Shown here piece by piece: positions 49,516 through 56,780 of a stretch of DNA of 64,000 nucleotides (its first letter is position 1; each line of letters opens with the position of its first letter). The notes below the pieces were generated by a model. It searched no databases, was not told where the DNA came from, and worked only from the letters and a program-made list of their open reading frames with translations. The stretch comes from CBDBUR01 sp965209065 (GTDB lineage Bacteria; Pseudomonadota; Alphaproteobacteria; JAPOUT01; G958296285), in the NCBI GenBank assembly GCA_965209065.1, contig OZ242373.1, positions 434,001-498,000 of the forward strand, read 5' to 3'. The position numbers and the translations under genes are program-made.

Positions 49516-50673
49516 TTATAAGGGCTTTTTTCGAAAAGGGGTAGCATTATTAAGGTAAGCAATCTCCGCGCTCGTGGCTTGCTTTTCGTGCTGGAGATAG
49601 TCGCCAACCGCGCGCGCAAGCCCCTCGTGCGCTATCGCATGCGCCGAGTAAGTCTTCACCGGAATGTAGCCGCGCTCGATTTTATGCTCACCCTGAGCAC
49701 CCGCCTCTACCACCTGCAGCTGATGCGCTATCGCGTAATCTATCGCCTGATAATAACTTAACTCAAAGTGGAGGCAGTCTTGGTATTCGGTGCAGCCCCA
49801 GTATCTGCCGTAAAGTTTCGTCTTGTCTATGAAGTTTAACGCCGCGGCAATCGGTTTATCTGCACGAAAAGCCATAATCAGCAAAATCCTATCGGCAAGC
49901 CTCTCGCTTAAAAGAGAAAAGGCATCGCGCGTCAAATAGGGTCTGCCCCATTTGCGCGAACCCGTATCCATATAAAACTCAAAGAAATAATCCCACAGCG
50001 TTTCTGTTAGCGCGCTACCAGTGAAATGCTTAATCTCTAAGTTTTCTTGTGCGCGTTTGCGCTCTTTGCGAATGTTTTTGCGGCGGCGCGAGGTCATCTC
50101 GCCTAGAAAATCATCAAACGAGCTATACCCCTTGTTGTGCCAGTGAAATTGATAATGCGTGCGCGACATCATCATGTAGTCTTGAGTGCGAGTGGGGGGG
50201 CAGTCTTGCGTGCAGGCACGCCATTGGTCTTCGGCTAAAAAATTTATGTGAAGCGAGCTTGCCTCAGTGGTTGCCATCGCTTGACGCGCGGCGTTCAATA
50301 AGGGCGCGTAATACTTTTTGTCTCCAAGCAAGCGACTGCCGCCAACCGGCGTGAAGGGAACGCACGAGCAAAGTTTAGGATAATAGCTTTGTCCCGCGCG
50401 CTCTAACGCGTCTGCCCAGCCGTGGTCAAAAATATATTCGCCTTGCGAGTGCGCTTTGAGATAAAGCGGCATCGCCGCGCGGAGCTTGTCCTCTTCCTCT
50501 AAAATTAAGTGGCACGGCTGCCAGCCGGTGCGCGGCGCAACGCAATGCGACTCCTCTAAAGCCGACAAAAATTCGTGAGAGAGACAAACCTGTTCCTGCG
50601 TGAGGGCGTTCCACCGCTCGGCGCTTATTTTATTTATCGCAGGTAAAAGACGCGCTGTTATTTTTTTATTCAT
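49516..50673 (-). CDS. FemAB-like acyltransferase (GNAT superfamily, DUF482 type)
   Basis: Protein of 385 residues, the usual length for the peptidogalycan biosysnthesis/DUF482 group (Pfam FemAB_like). Typical segments are HYQFHWHNKGYSSFDDFLG, SRRRKNIRKERKRA and the later AALNFIDKTKLYGRYWGC, followed by HFELSYYQAIDYAI and GAQGEHKIERGYIPVKTYS. The family is related to FemAB-type aminoacyl transferases, but the substrate is not established. It starts directly after the RidA-like stop codon, and 24 bases separate it from the HIT gene start. A run of seven C in the coding strand near 50204 encodes Pro-Pro. Confidence 0.88.
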   Translation of the reverse strand: MNKKITARLLPAINKISAERWNALTQEQVCLSHEFLSALEESHCVAPRTGWQPCHLILEEEDKLRAAMPLYLKAHSQGEYIFDHGWADALERAGQSYYPKLCSCVPFTPVGGSRLLGDKKYYAPLLNAARQAMATTEASSLHINFLAEDQWRACTQDCPPTRTQDYMMMSRTHYQFHWHNKGYSSFDDFLGEMTSRRRKNIRKERKRAQENLEIKHFTGSALTETLWDYFFEFYMDTGSRKWGRPYLTRDAFSLLSERLADRILLIMAFRADKPIAAALNFIDKTKLYGRYWGCTEYQDCLHFELSYYQAIDYAIAHQLQVVEAGAQGEHKIERGYIPVKTYSAHAIAHEGLARAVGDYLQHEKQATSAEIAYLNNATPFRKKPL

Positions 50674-51168
50674 TTATAATTCAATTTGGAATTGCGCTTC
50701 AATTTCTACAGCCACATTTCGAGGCAAAGAACTAACCCCAACAGCAAAGCGCGCATGCTTTCCTTTCTCGCCAAAAATAGAGACGAGAAGTTTTGACGCG
50801 CCATTGATAACTTCGGGGTGGTTGGTGAAATCGTCTACCGCATTGACAAAGCCACCAAGCCGAACGCAACGCTGAACTTTATCGAGGTCGCCATCACACG
50901 CCAGCTTCAACTGCGCCAAAAGAGCCAGCGCGCATAACTCGGCGGCACCCACCGCGTCGGCTTCTGTTATATCTTTGCCAACCTTGCCGCGCACCAGCTT
51001 TCCATCTTTTAGCGGAACTTGCCCCGATATAGTAATCAGCGCCGAGCCATCACTTAAAGTTGTTTTCACAAAGCCAACATAATCGCCCGCGCTCGGCAAA
51101 GGGGCAGGGAGGTTAAACCCCAACTCTTTTAGCCTGCTCTCAATATGGTTCGTATCGGTATGGTTCAT
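50674..51168 (-). CDS. RidA family protein
   Basis: YjgF/YER057c/UK114-family protein of 164 residues; the family hydrolyses reactive imines/enamines formed by PLP enzymes. This belongs to the longer (about 150-residue) subgroup, with AELCALALLAQLKLACDGDLDKVQRCVRLGGFVNAV, and closing HARFAVGVSSLPRNVAVEIEAQF, where the Arg in the HAR context is the likely substrate-carboxylate contact. Activity is not proven for this subgroup. First gene of the minus-strand run; divergent from the histone-like gene over 126 bases. Confidence 0.88.
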   Translation of the reverse strand: MNHTDTNHIESRLKELGFNLPAPLPSAGDYVGFVKTTLSDGSALITISGQVPLKDGKLVRGKVGKDITEADAVGAAELCALALLAQLKLACDGDLDKVQRCVRLGGFVNAVDDFTNHPEVINGASKLLVSIFGEKGKHARFAVGVSSLPRNVAVEIEAQFQIEL

Positions 51169-51195
51169 AATGGATTAACGCTTAACTTATAATTC

Positions 51196-51224
51196 TTGAC
51201 TCTCGCCCTATTTTAATAAAAAAT
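51196..51224 (+). promoter_or_regulatory. possible promoter of the histone-like gene
   Basis: TTGACT (51196-51201), 17 bases, then AAAAAT (51219-51224, four of six). This would start the plus-strand chain about 65 bases before the ATG. Confidence 0.35.
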
Positions 51225-51294
51225 GTGGCTTGGGTATAGAGAAAAACTCAAGAGGAAGCTATACAATTATATAACCGCACTACAAGAGGGCATT

Positions 51295-51807
51295 ATGGCA
51301 AGGATAAAGAAGAAAATCGCGAAAAAAGCGAGCAAAAAGGCTGTGAAAAAAAAGGTTGTGAAGAAAAAGATTGGGAAGAAAAAGGCTACAAAAAAAACAG
51401 CGAAAAAGAGAGTCGCTAAAAAGAAAGCGAGAGGTGCCGCTTCAACGGAAATTGAAAGCAAGATGAGCCTCGCCGAACGCCGCCGCGCATTGCGTAAGCG
51501 CAGACGCACAATGAGACTCCAGCAAGTAAGCTCGAGCATCACGAGCGTTCAAGTCGTGGCGGGAACCGGGAGCAGAGCCAATGTGCTAACGCGCACACGC
51601 ATTATGCGGAAGCGTCAGGAAATTGGCGTCCTGCCGATAGATAAAAATGTGATGATAAAATCTTTGATAAGCGCAGGCTCGGTGGAAGGCTTGGCGCAGA
51701 GGTTCGGCACCACCAAGCAAGCGATTGGCGGCTGGTTCGGCAGACGGGGACTCGCAGTCCAAGATGTCACCGACGAGGGCGGCGACCGCAAAAAAGAAAT
51801 CCTCTGA
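51295..51807 (+). CDS. histone H1-like lysine-rich DNA-binding protein
   Basis: Protein of 170 residues with no family name I can give. Residues 4-46 are almost wholly Lys, Ala, Val and Arg in KKA/KKK blocks, like the tails of histone H1, HctB or AlgP. Residues 60-75 form a basic RRRALRKRRRTMR helix. Residues about 119-152 (MIKSLISAGSVEGLAQRFGTTKQAIGGWFGRR) have the spacing of a helix-turn-helix. This suggests nucleoid or promoter binding. The start at 51295 has AGAGGG four bases upstream; an in-frame ATG at 51223 has no such site and would add an unrelated leader. Its TGA overlaps the next ATG by one base. Confidence 0.75.
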   Translation: MARIKKKIAKKASKKAVKKKVVKKKIGKKKATKKTAKKRVAKKKARGAASTEIESKMSLAERRRALRKRRRTMRLQQVSSSITSVQVVAGTGSRANVLTRTRIMRKRQEIGVLPIDKNVMIKSLISAGSVEGLAQRFGTTKQAIGGWFGRRGLAVQDVTDEGGDRKKEIL

Positions 51808-53003
51808 TGATAAAGAGGGTTTTTCTAACCACAAAATTCTTTCAGCAATACGGCTGGCTAGGGGAGGGAGTTGCGCAAGCCTTGTTTAATGTGTGGCATA
51901 GCGGCAACATATTTGATGTGCAGCCCGATATTGTCCTGCTTGCCGAAGGCGAGAGCGCGCAGTTTATCGAAACGCTCCGTGTGCCTAAAATTTTTGTTTC
52001 AAACAAATGGGAAGACAAAGCCGACGATTGCGTCCCGCCCGACCTCGACTGGCTGCTTGCCTCGATGCGCGCGCAGATTAACTTTTATCAAAAACACGCA
52101 GGGCTTGACTATTATATTAGTCGCGCACTGCATAACGGCTTGCTAGATGAGGAAAGTATATCTTCAGCACCTGCCAATGTGCTCGCGTTTGCCGACGATG
52201 ACGATAGGGCGCTTTTAGAAATTCAACTCCACGACCACCATCACGTGTGCGACCCTTTGACAATGTCTATCCCCGAAGCCATTGTCGTTAAAGATGATTT
52301 ACAAAAACTTAGCGATATTGCATCCCATGCCGAAGCGGATTCTATTCCAGTGTTTTTCTGGTCGGAGGATAGGGAGAAGATTCTAACCGCGCTTAACGCC
52401 GGCATCGATAGTTATATTACAGACTTGCCTCAAGCCGAGCCGCGCCTGACGCATAAAATTCACCAATATCGCAAATACTTTCTGCGCGAAAAGCAACTCG
52501 GTAGCACACTTGATATGGCAGCTAAAGATAGCCTCACTGGACTTTATAATCATCGCTGCTTGACCAAACATCTGCCCGCTTTGCTAAACGATTTGTCTAA
52601 TAGAACATCGGGCAAGCTTGCGGCGATTTCTTTTGACCTCGACCGCTTCAAGCAAGTCAATGACAACTGGGGGCATAGCACCGGCGATGCTATTTTACAA
52701 AATGTCGCCGCTCTCCTACAGCAAGAAATGCGCGAAGGCGATAACCTCTATCGCTTAGGCGGTGATGAGTTTCTAGCCCTCGTCCAGCACATCAGCACGA
52801 TGGAGGAAACTTACACCCTCGCTGAACGCCTGTGCGCGCTGATTGCCGAAACTTTCTTTGTGGTCGGAGAAGAGGTCGTGCCGCTAACAATTTCCGCAGG
52901 TGTCGCGCTTTACCAAAAAGGCGAACGCCCGCAAAGCCTGTTGCAACGCGCCGACGAAGCACTCTACCGCGCCAAAAATTTAGGACGCAACCGCGCCGCT
53001 TAA
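51807..53003 (+). CDS. diguanylate cyclase (GGDEF) with degenerate receiver-like N-terminus
   Basis: Predicted to make cyclic di-GMP from two GTP. It has 398 residues. The C-terminal GGDEF domain (about 235-398) begins DSLTGLYNHRCL and has the active motif GGDEF at 318-322 plus an intact inhibitory I-site RxxD at 309-312. The N-terminal 230 residues have the length and hydrophobic pattern of two receiver domains, as in PleD. However, neither shows a clear phosphoacceptor (DIVLLAEG where DxxLLD would be expected; IPVFFWSEDREKILTALNAGIDSYI in the second). It starts on the last base of the histone-like gene, so the two are coupled. Five bases separate it from proS. Confidence 0.85.
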   Translation: MIKRVFLTTKFFQQYGWLGEGVAQALFNVWHSGNIFDVQPDIVLLAEGESAQFIETLRVPKIFVSNKWEDKADDCVPPDLDWLLASMRAQINFYQKHAGLDYYISRALHNGLLDEESISSAPANVLAFADDDDRALLEIQLHDHHHVCDPLTMSIPEAIVVKDDLQKLSDIASHAEADSIPVFFWSEDREKILTALNAGIDSYITDLPQAEPRLTHKIHQYRKYFLREKQLGSTLDMAAKDSLTGLYNHRCLTKHLPALLNDLSNRTSGKLAAISFDLDRFKQVNDNWGHSTGDAILQNVAALLQQEMREGDNLYRLGGDEFLALVQHISTMEETYTLAERLCALIAETFFVVGEEVVPLTISAGVALYQKGERPQSLLQRADEALYRAKNLGRNRAA

Positions 53004-53008
53004 CCCCC

Positions 53009-54340
53009 ATGCGCCTCAGCCGATACTTCTTACCCATAGAAAAAGAAGCACCCGCCGAAGCGGAAGTCGCCTCTCACCAGCTTATGCTCCGCGCCGGACT
53101 CATCAGGCAAACCAGCGCCGGCATTTATACCTTTCTCCCTCTCGGCTTGCGCGTTCTCAAAAAAATAGAAAATATCGTCCGCCAAGAACAAAATCGCGCC
53201 GGCGCAATAGAACTGCTGATGCCAACTATTCAACCCGCAAGCCTTTGGCAAACGTCAGGCCGCTATGACGACTACGGCGAGGAAATGCTCCGCATCCAAG
53301 ATAGAAGCGGACGGCAAATGCTCTATGGTCCCACCAACGAGGAGATGATTACCGAGCTCTTCGCTAAAGAAAGCTCGTCGTGGCGCGATTGCGGTAAAAT
53401 TCTTTACCATATTCAATGGAAGTTTCGCGATGAAATTCGCCCGCGTTTTGGCGTGCTGCGCGGACGCGAGTTCCTAATGAAAGACGGCTATAGCTTCGAC
53501 ATCAATCAAGAGGAGGCGCGCAAAAGTTATTATAAAATGTTCGTCTGCTACCTCAAAACTTTCGAGCGGCTAGGCGTGCGCGCTATTCCTATGCGCGCCG
53601 ATACGGGACCCATCGGTGGCGACTTGAGCCACGAGTTTATTGTCCTCGCTGAAACCGGCGAATCCCAAGTCTATTGCCACAAGAGCCTCGTGGAAAAAAG
53701 CCTGCCCGAAAATATAGATTATGAAAGCGACCTCGCGCCTCTTGTTGAGGAATGGACGAGCCTCTATGCCGCCGAAGGCGAGAAACACGAAGCGGAGGTT
53801 TTCAATAAGCTGCCCGAAGCGCAACGGCTCGCCACGCGCGGGATAGAAGTCGGGCATATATTTTATTTCGGCGAAAAATATAGCAAACCTTTCAATGCCA
53901 CTTACACCGATAAGCAAGGCAAAAATGCTTTTATGCATTGTGGCTCTTATGGTATCGGCGTTTCGCGATTGGTCGGCGCGGTGGTCGAGGCGAACTATGA
54001 CGACAAAGGAATTATTTTTCCACCGCAGGTTTCGCCTTTTGATATGGGACTGATAAACCTAACGCCAAAAGACTCTGCTTGCGCCGAGGCGAGCGAGACG
54101 ATTTATCAAGCACTCAAGGCGGAAGGGTTTGACGTGCTCTATGACGACAGAGATGAACGCAGCGGCGTTAAGTTCGCCACGATGGATTTAATCGGCTTGC
54201 CCTATCAAATTATGATAGGTTCAAGGGGAATCAAAGAAGGAAAAGTTGAAGTGAAGACTCGCGCTAGTGGAAAAATAGATGAAGTGTCAAAAGATGACTG
54301 CGTGCGTTTCATCGGCGCGCTTCGTCAGGAAATTTTATGA
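53009..54340 (+). CDS. proS: proline-tRNA ligase, short form
   Basis: Charges tRNA-Pro with proline. It has 443 residues, the length of the alphaproteobacterial form that lacks the editing insertion. Class II motifs are seen: GPTNEEMIT, motif 2 FRDEIRPRFGVLRGREFLMKDGYSF and motif 3 YGIGVSRLVGAVVE. The anticodon domain follows. The start at 53009 matches the family's MRLSRYFLP beginning; the frame is open for 59 more codons upstream but these lie in the GGDEF gene and are rejected. It overlaps lolC/E by four bases. Confidence 0.96.
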   Translation: MRLSRYFLPIEKEAPAEAEVASHQLMLRAGLIRQTSAGIYTFLPLGLRVLKKIENIVRQEQNRAGAIELLMPTIQPASLWQTSGRYDDYGEEMLRIQDRSGRQMLYGPTNEEMITELFAKESSSWRDCGKILYHIQWKFRDEIRPRFGVLRGREFLMKDGYSFDINQEEARKSYYKMFVCYLKTFERLGVRAIPMRADTGPIGGDLSHEFIVLAETGESQVYCHKSLVEKSLPENIDYESDLAPLVEEWTSLYAAEGEKHEAEVFNKLPEAQRLATRGIEVGHIFYFGEKYSKPFNATYTDKQGKNAFMHCGSYGIGVSRLVGAVVEANYDDKGIIFPPQVSPFDMGLINLTPKDSACAEASETIYQALKAEGFDVLYDDRDERSGVKFATMDLIGLPYQIMIGSRGIKEGKVEVKTRASGKIDEVSKDDCVRFIGALRQEIL

Positions 54341-55569
54341 AACTAAATAAATTTGAGTGGCTAGTTGCTTTTGGTTATCTGCGCGCGCGGCGTAAAGAAA
54401 GTATGATTTCTTTGGTGGCGACCATCGCTTTTTTAGGCATTATGCTAGGCGTTGCCGCCTTGATTATCGTGATGGCGGTGATGAACGGCTTTCGCATCGA
54501 GCTGTTAGATAAAATTCTCGGCGTGAATGGACACATTACGATATCGCAATCAATAGGCGACCCGGTTAAGGTCGCGAATAAAATTCGTAAATTGCCGAAT
54601 GTAAAATATGTAACGCCGGTGTTAGAGCGTCAAGCGCTTTTGTCGGGACCCTATCAGGCGTCGGGTGTTTATATTCGCGGACTCACTGCCGCAAATTTAG
54701 CAAGCATTACTAAAATTAGCGAGCATATTGTTAAAGGCTCGTTGAAAAATTTTAATGAAGGTATTGTCATTGGAAAAAGGCTTGCGCGAAAAATTGGCGC
54801 GGATGTCGGTAAAGAGGTGACGCTTTTATCGCCGCAGGGCGTGGCGACACCTTTTGGTATGTTGCCGCGTTCGCGGCGCATTAAGGTTGTTGCGTTTTTT
54901 GAAGTCGGTATGTCAGAGCTAGACGGCGGGCTGGCTTTCTTGCCGCTTAAAGTATCGCAAGAATTTATGAACGCGCGCGGCGTGATTACCAACATAGAGG
55001 TCGGTTTGAAAGATGTCGATAGCACAAGAGCAACCGTTTTAGAAATATACAAAATTGTTGGCGATAGGGCGCGGGTTCAAGACTGGCGACAAACAAACGC
55101 AACGCTCGCCAGCGCGCTGGAAGTTGAGCGCAATGTGATGTTCTTAATCCTAACAATGATTATTATGATTGCCGTGCTAAACATTGTTTCGGGACTCGTG
55201 TTTCTGGTCAAAGATAAAGCCGGCGAAATTGCGATGCTTCGTGCGATGGGTGTTTCGCGCGGCGGTATCGTAAGAATATTTTTTATTACCGGCTCTAGCA
55301 TTGGCTTCATCGGCACGCTTGCTGGGTTTCTGCTCGGCTGGCTTGTGTGCGAAAACGTAGAGCAGATAAGAGAAGTCTTCTCATACTTGGCGGGAACAGA
55401 AATTTTTTCGCCTGAAGTTTATTTCTTGTCGCGCTTGCCGGCTAAAATGGATCTCGGCGAAACGCTGTCGGCTATTATAATGGCGCTCACGTTAAGTTTT
55501 GGTGCGACCATTTATCCCGCCCTACGCGCCGCCAACATTTATCCCGCCGAAGCTCTACGTTATGAATAG
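54337..55569 (+). CDS. lipoprotein-releasing ABC permease LolC/LolE
   Basis: Inner-membrane permease that releases outer-membrane lipoproteins to LolA. It has 410 residues, with an N-terminal membrane segment (LVATIAFLGIMLGVAALIIVMAVMNGF), a large periplasmic domain, and three C-terminal segments (MFLILTMIIMIAVLNIVSGLVFLV, GSSIGFIGTLAGFLLGWLV, and one near the end), the MacB/FtsX layout. The cytosolic EIAMLRAMGVSRGGIVRIF coupling motif is present. Only one such permease is encoded, so it probably works as a homodimer like LolF. The last eight bases overlap lolD. Confidence 0.93.
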   Translation: MKLNKFEWLVAFGYLRARRKESMISLVATIAFLGIMLGVAALIIVMAVMNGFRIELLDKILGVNGHITISQSIGDPVKVANKIRKLPNVKYVTPVLERQALLSGPYQASGVYIRGLTAANLASITKISEHIVKGSLKNFNEGIVIGKRLARKIGADVGKEVTLLSPQGVATPFGMLPRSRRIKVVAFFEVGMSELDGGLAFLPLKVSQEFMNARGVITNIEVGLKDVDSTRATVLEIYKIVGDRARVQDWRQTNATLASALEVERNVMFLILTMIIMIAVLNIVSGLVFLVKDKAGEIAMLRAMGVSRGGIVRIFFITGSSIGFIGTLAGFLLGWLVCENVEQIREVFSYLAGTEIFSPEVYFLSRLPAKMDLGETLSAIIMALTLSFGATIYPALRAANIYPAEALRYE

Positions 55570-56284
55570 CTTGGGGAATGAACCTATTTTGGAATGTCAA
55601 AACATCTCCTGCACCTACGGCAAGGGAGAATCACGCCTAGAGGTTCTTTCTAATATCAACCTCAAAATAGAGCGCGGGACGTCCTATGCGCTTGTGGGTC
55701 CCTCGGGCTGTGGCAAGTCCTCGCTGCTTCATATTATGGGGCTGCTCGATAGCCCGACCAGCGGCAAAATGCTCATAGAGGGAAAGCCCGCCGCCAACCT
55801 CTCCGACACCGAAATTAGCAGGATAAGAATGGAAACGCTCGGGTTCGTTTTTCAATTTCACCACCTCCTGCCCGAGTTTGATGCTTTGGATAATGTAGCC
55901 TTGCCCGCGCTCATCGCGGGAGAGAGCAAAACGACCGCTCGCCTCCGTGCCGCCGAGCTCCTCGCGCAAATGGGGCTAGGCAAGCACCTCTACGACCACC
56001 GCCCCGCCACGCTTTCCGGCGGCGAACGCCAAAGAGTCGCTATCGCGCGCGCCCTTATGAACAAACCCAAAGCTATCCTCGCCGATGAGCCAACAGGTAA
56101 CCTTGACCCCGATACCGCAAAACAAGTCTTTATATCTCTCATCAATCTGGTAAACTTACCCAAGGCTGATTCTTGTGCTATAATAATCGCAACACATAAC
56201 ATGGAGCTCGCCCAAATGCTGGATAGAAAATTAGATTTGTCGGCGGGCTTTTTAGAAGGAGATAAATCGTGGCAGGAAGTTTGA
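55562..56284 (+). CDS. lolD: lipoprotein-releasing ABC ATPase LolD
   Basis: ATPase that powers lipoprotein release with the LolC/E permease. It has 240 residues. Walker A GPSGCGKSS is at 46-54, the signature is LSGGERQRVAIARAL, and Walker B is AILADEPTGNLD. The Q-loop region is GFVFQFHHLLPEFDALDNVALPA, typical LolD. The start at 55562 fits the family; upstream in-frame codons lie in lolC/E and are not used. It overlaps ssb by 16 bases. With four predicted lipoproteins in the window, this exporter has local clients. Confidence 0.95.
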   Translation: MNSLGNEPILECQNISCTYGKGESRLEVLSNINLKIERGTSYALVGPSGCGKSSLLHIMGLLDSPTSGKMLIEGKPAANLSDTEISRIRMETLGFVFQFHHLLPEFDALDNVALPALIAGESKTTARLRAAELLAQMGLGKHLYDHRPATLSGGERQRVAIARALMNKPKAILADEPTGNLDPDTAKQVFISLINLVNLPKADSCAIIIATHNMELAQMLDRKLDLSAGFLEGDKSWQEV

Positions 56285-56757
56285 ATAAAGTTACTCTCAT
56301 CGGAAATTTAGGCGCAGACCCCGAAGTGAGAACAATGAATAATGGTCGGCAGATGTGCACTATGAATATCGCTACATCGGATAGATGGCGCGACAAAGCA
56401 AGCGGAGAACAACGCGAACGAACCGAATGGCATCGCATCGTTATTTTTAGCGAAGGACTGGTGCGCATTGCTGAACAGCATCTGCATAAAGGCTCTAAAA
56501 TTTACATCGAGGGACAGCTACAAACACGTAAATGGCAAGACCAAACTACGCAACAAGATAGATATGTTACCGAAGTGGTGCTGCAGGGCTTTAATAGCTC
56601 TTTGATAATGCTAGATGGCAGACGTTCAGGCGGCGGGGGCGGCTCAGGTGGCGGCGGCGGCGGCTCAGGCGGCGGTGGCGGCGGTGCGAAAAATGACGGC
56701 TATGAGGGAGCGGAAGTTGAAACCAATCGCAACTTTGATGACGATATCCCTTTTTAA
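56269..56757 (+). CDS. ssb: single-stranded DNA-binding protein
   Basis: Binds single-stranded DNA in replication and repair. It has 162 residues. The OB fold starts AGSLNKVTLIGNLGADPEVR, then WHRIVIFSEGL. A glycine-rich linker of near-pure Gly/Ser follows, and the acidic tip ends DDDIPF, the protein-interaction motif. The start is a GTG with AGAAGGA eight bases upstream, inside the end of lolD. The linker is encoded by repeated GGC/GGT codons and may vary in length. It precedes gyrA by 23 bases. Confidence 0.96.
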   Translation: MAGSLNKVTLIGNLGADPEVRTMNNGRQMCTMNIATSDRWRDKASGEQRERTEWHRIVIFSEGLVRIAEQHLHKGSKIYIEGQLQTRKWQDQTTQQDRYVTEVVLQGFNSSLIMLDGRRSGGGGGSGGGGGGSGGGGGGAKNDGYEGAEVETNRNFDDDIPF

Positions 56758-56780
56758 CCCATTTTAATTAAGAGCTAAAT

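Noticed and set aside
52832..53008. Upstream extension of proS by 59 codons
   Set aside because: It is inside the GGDEF gene, Arg-rich, and unlike any ProS N-terminus.
55499..55561. Upstream extension of lolD
   Set aside because: Falls within the lolC/E coding end, out of its frame, and does not match LolD families.
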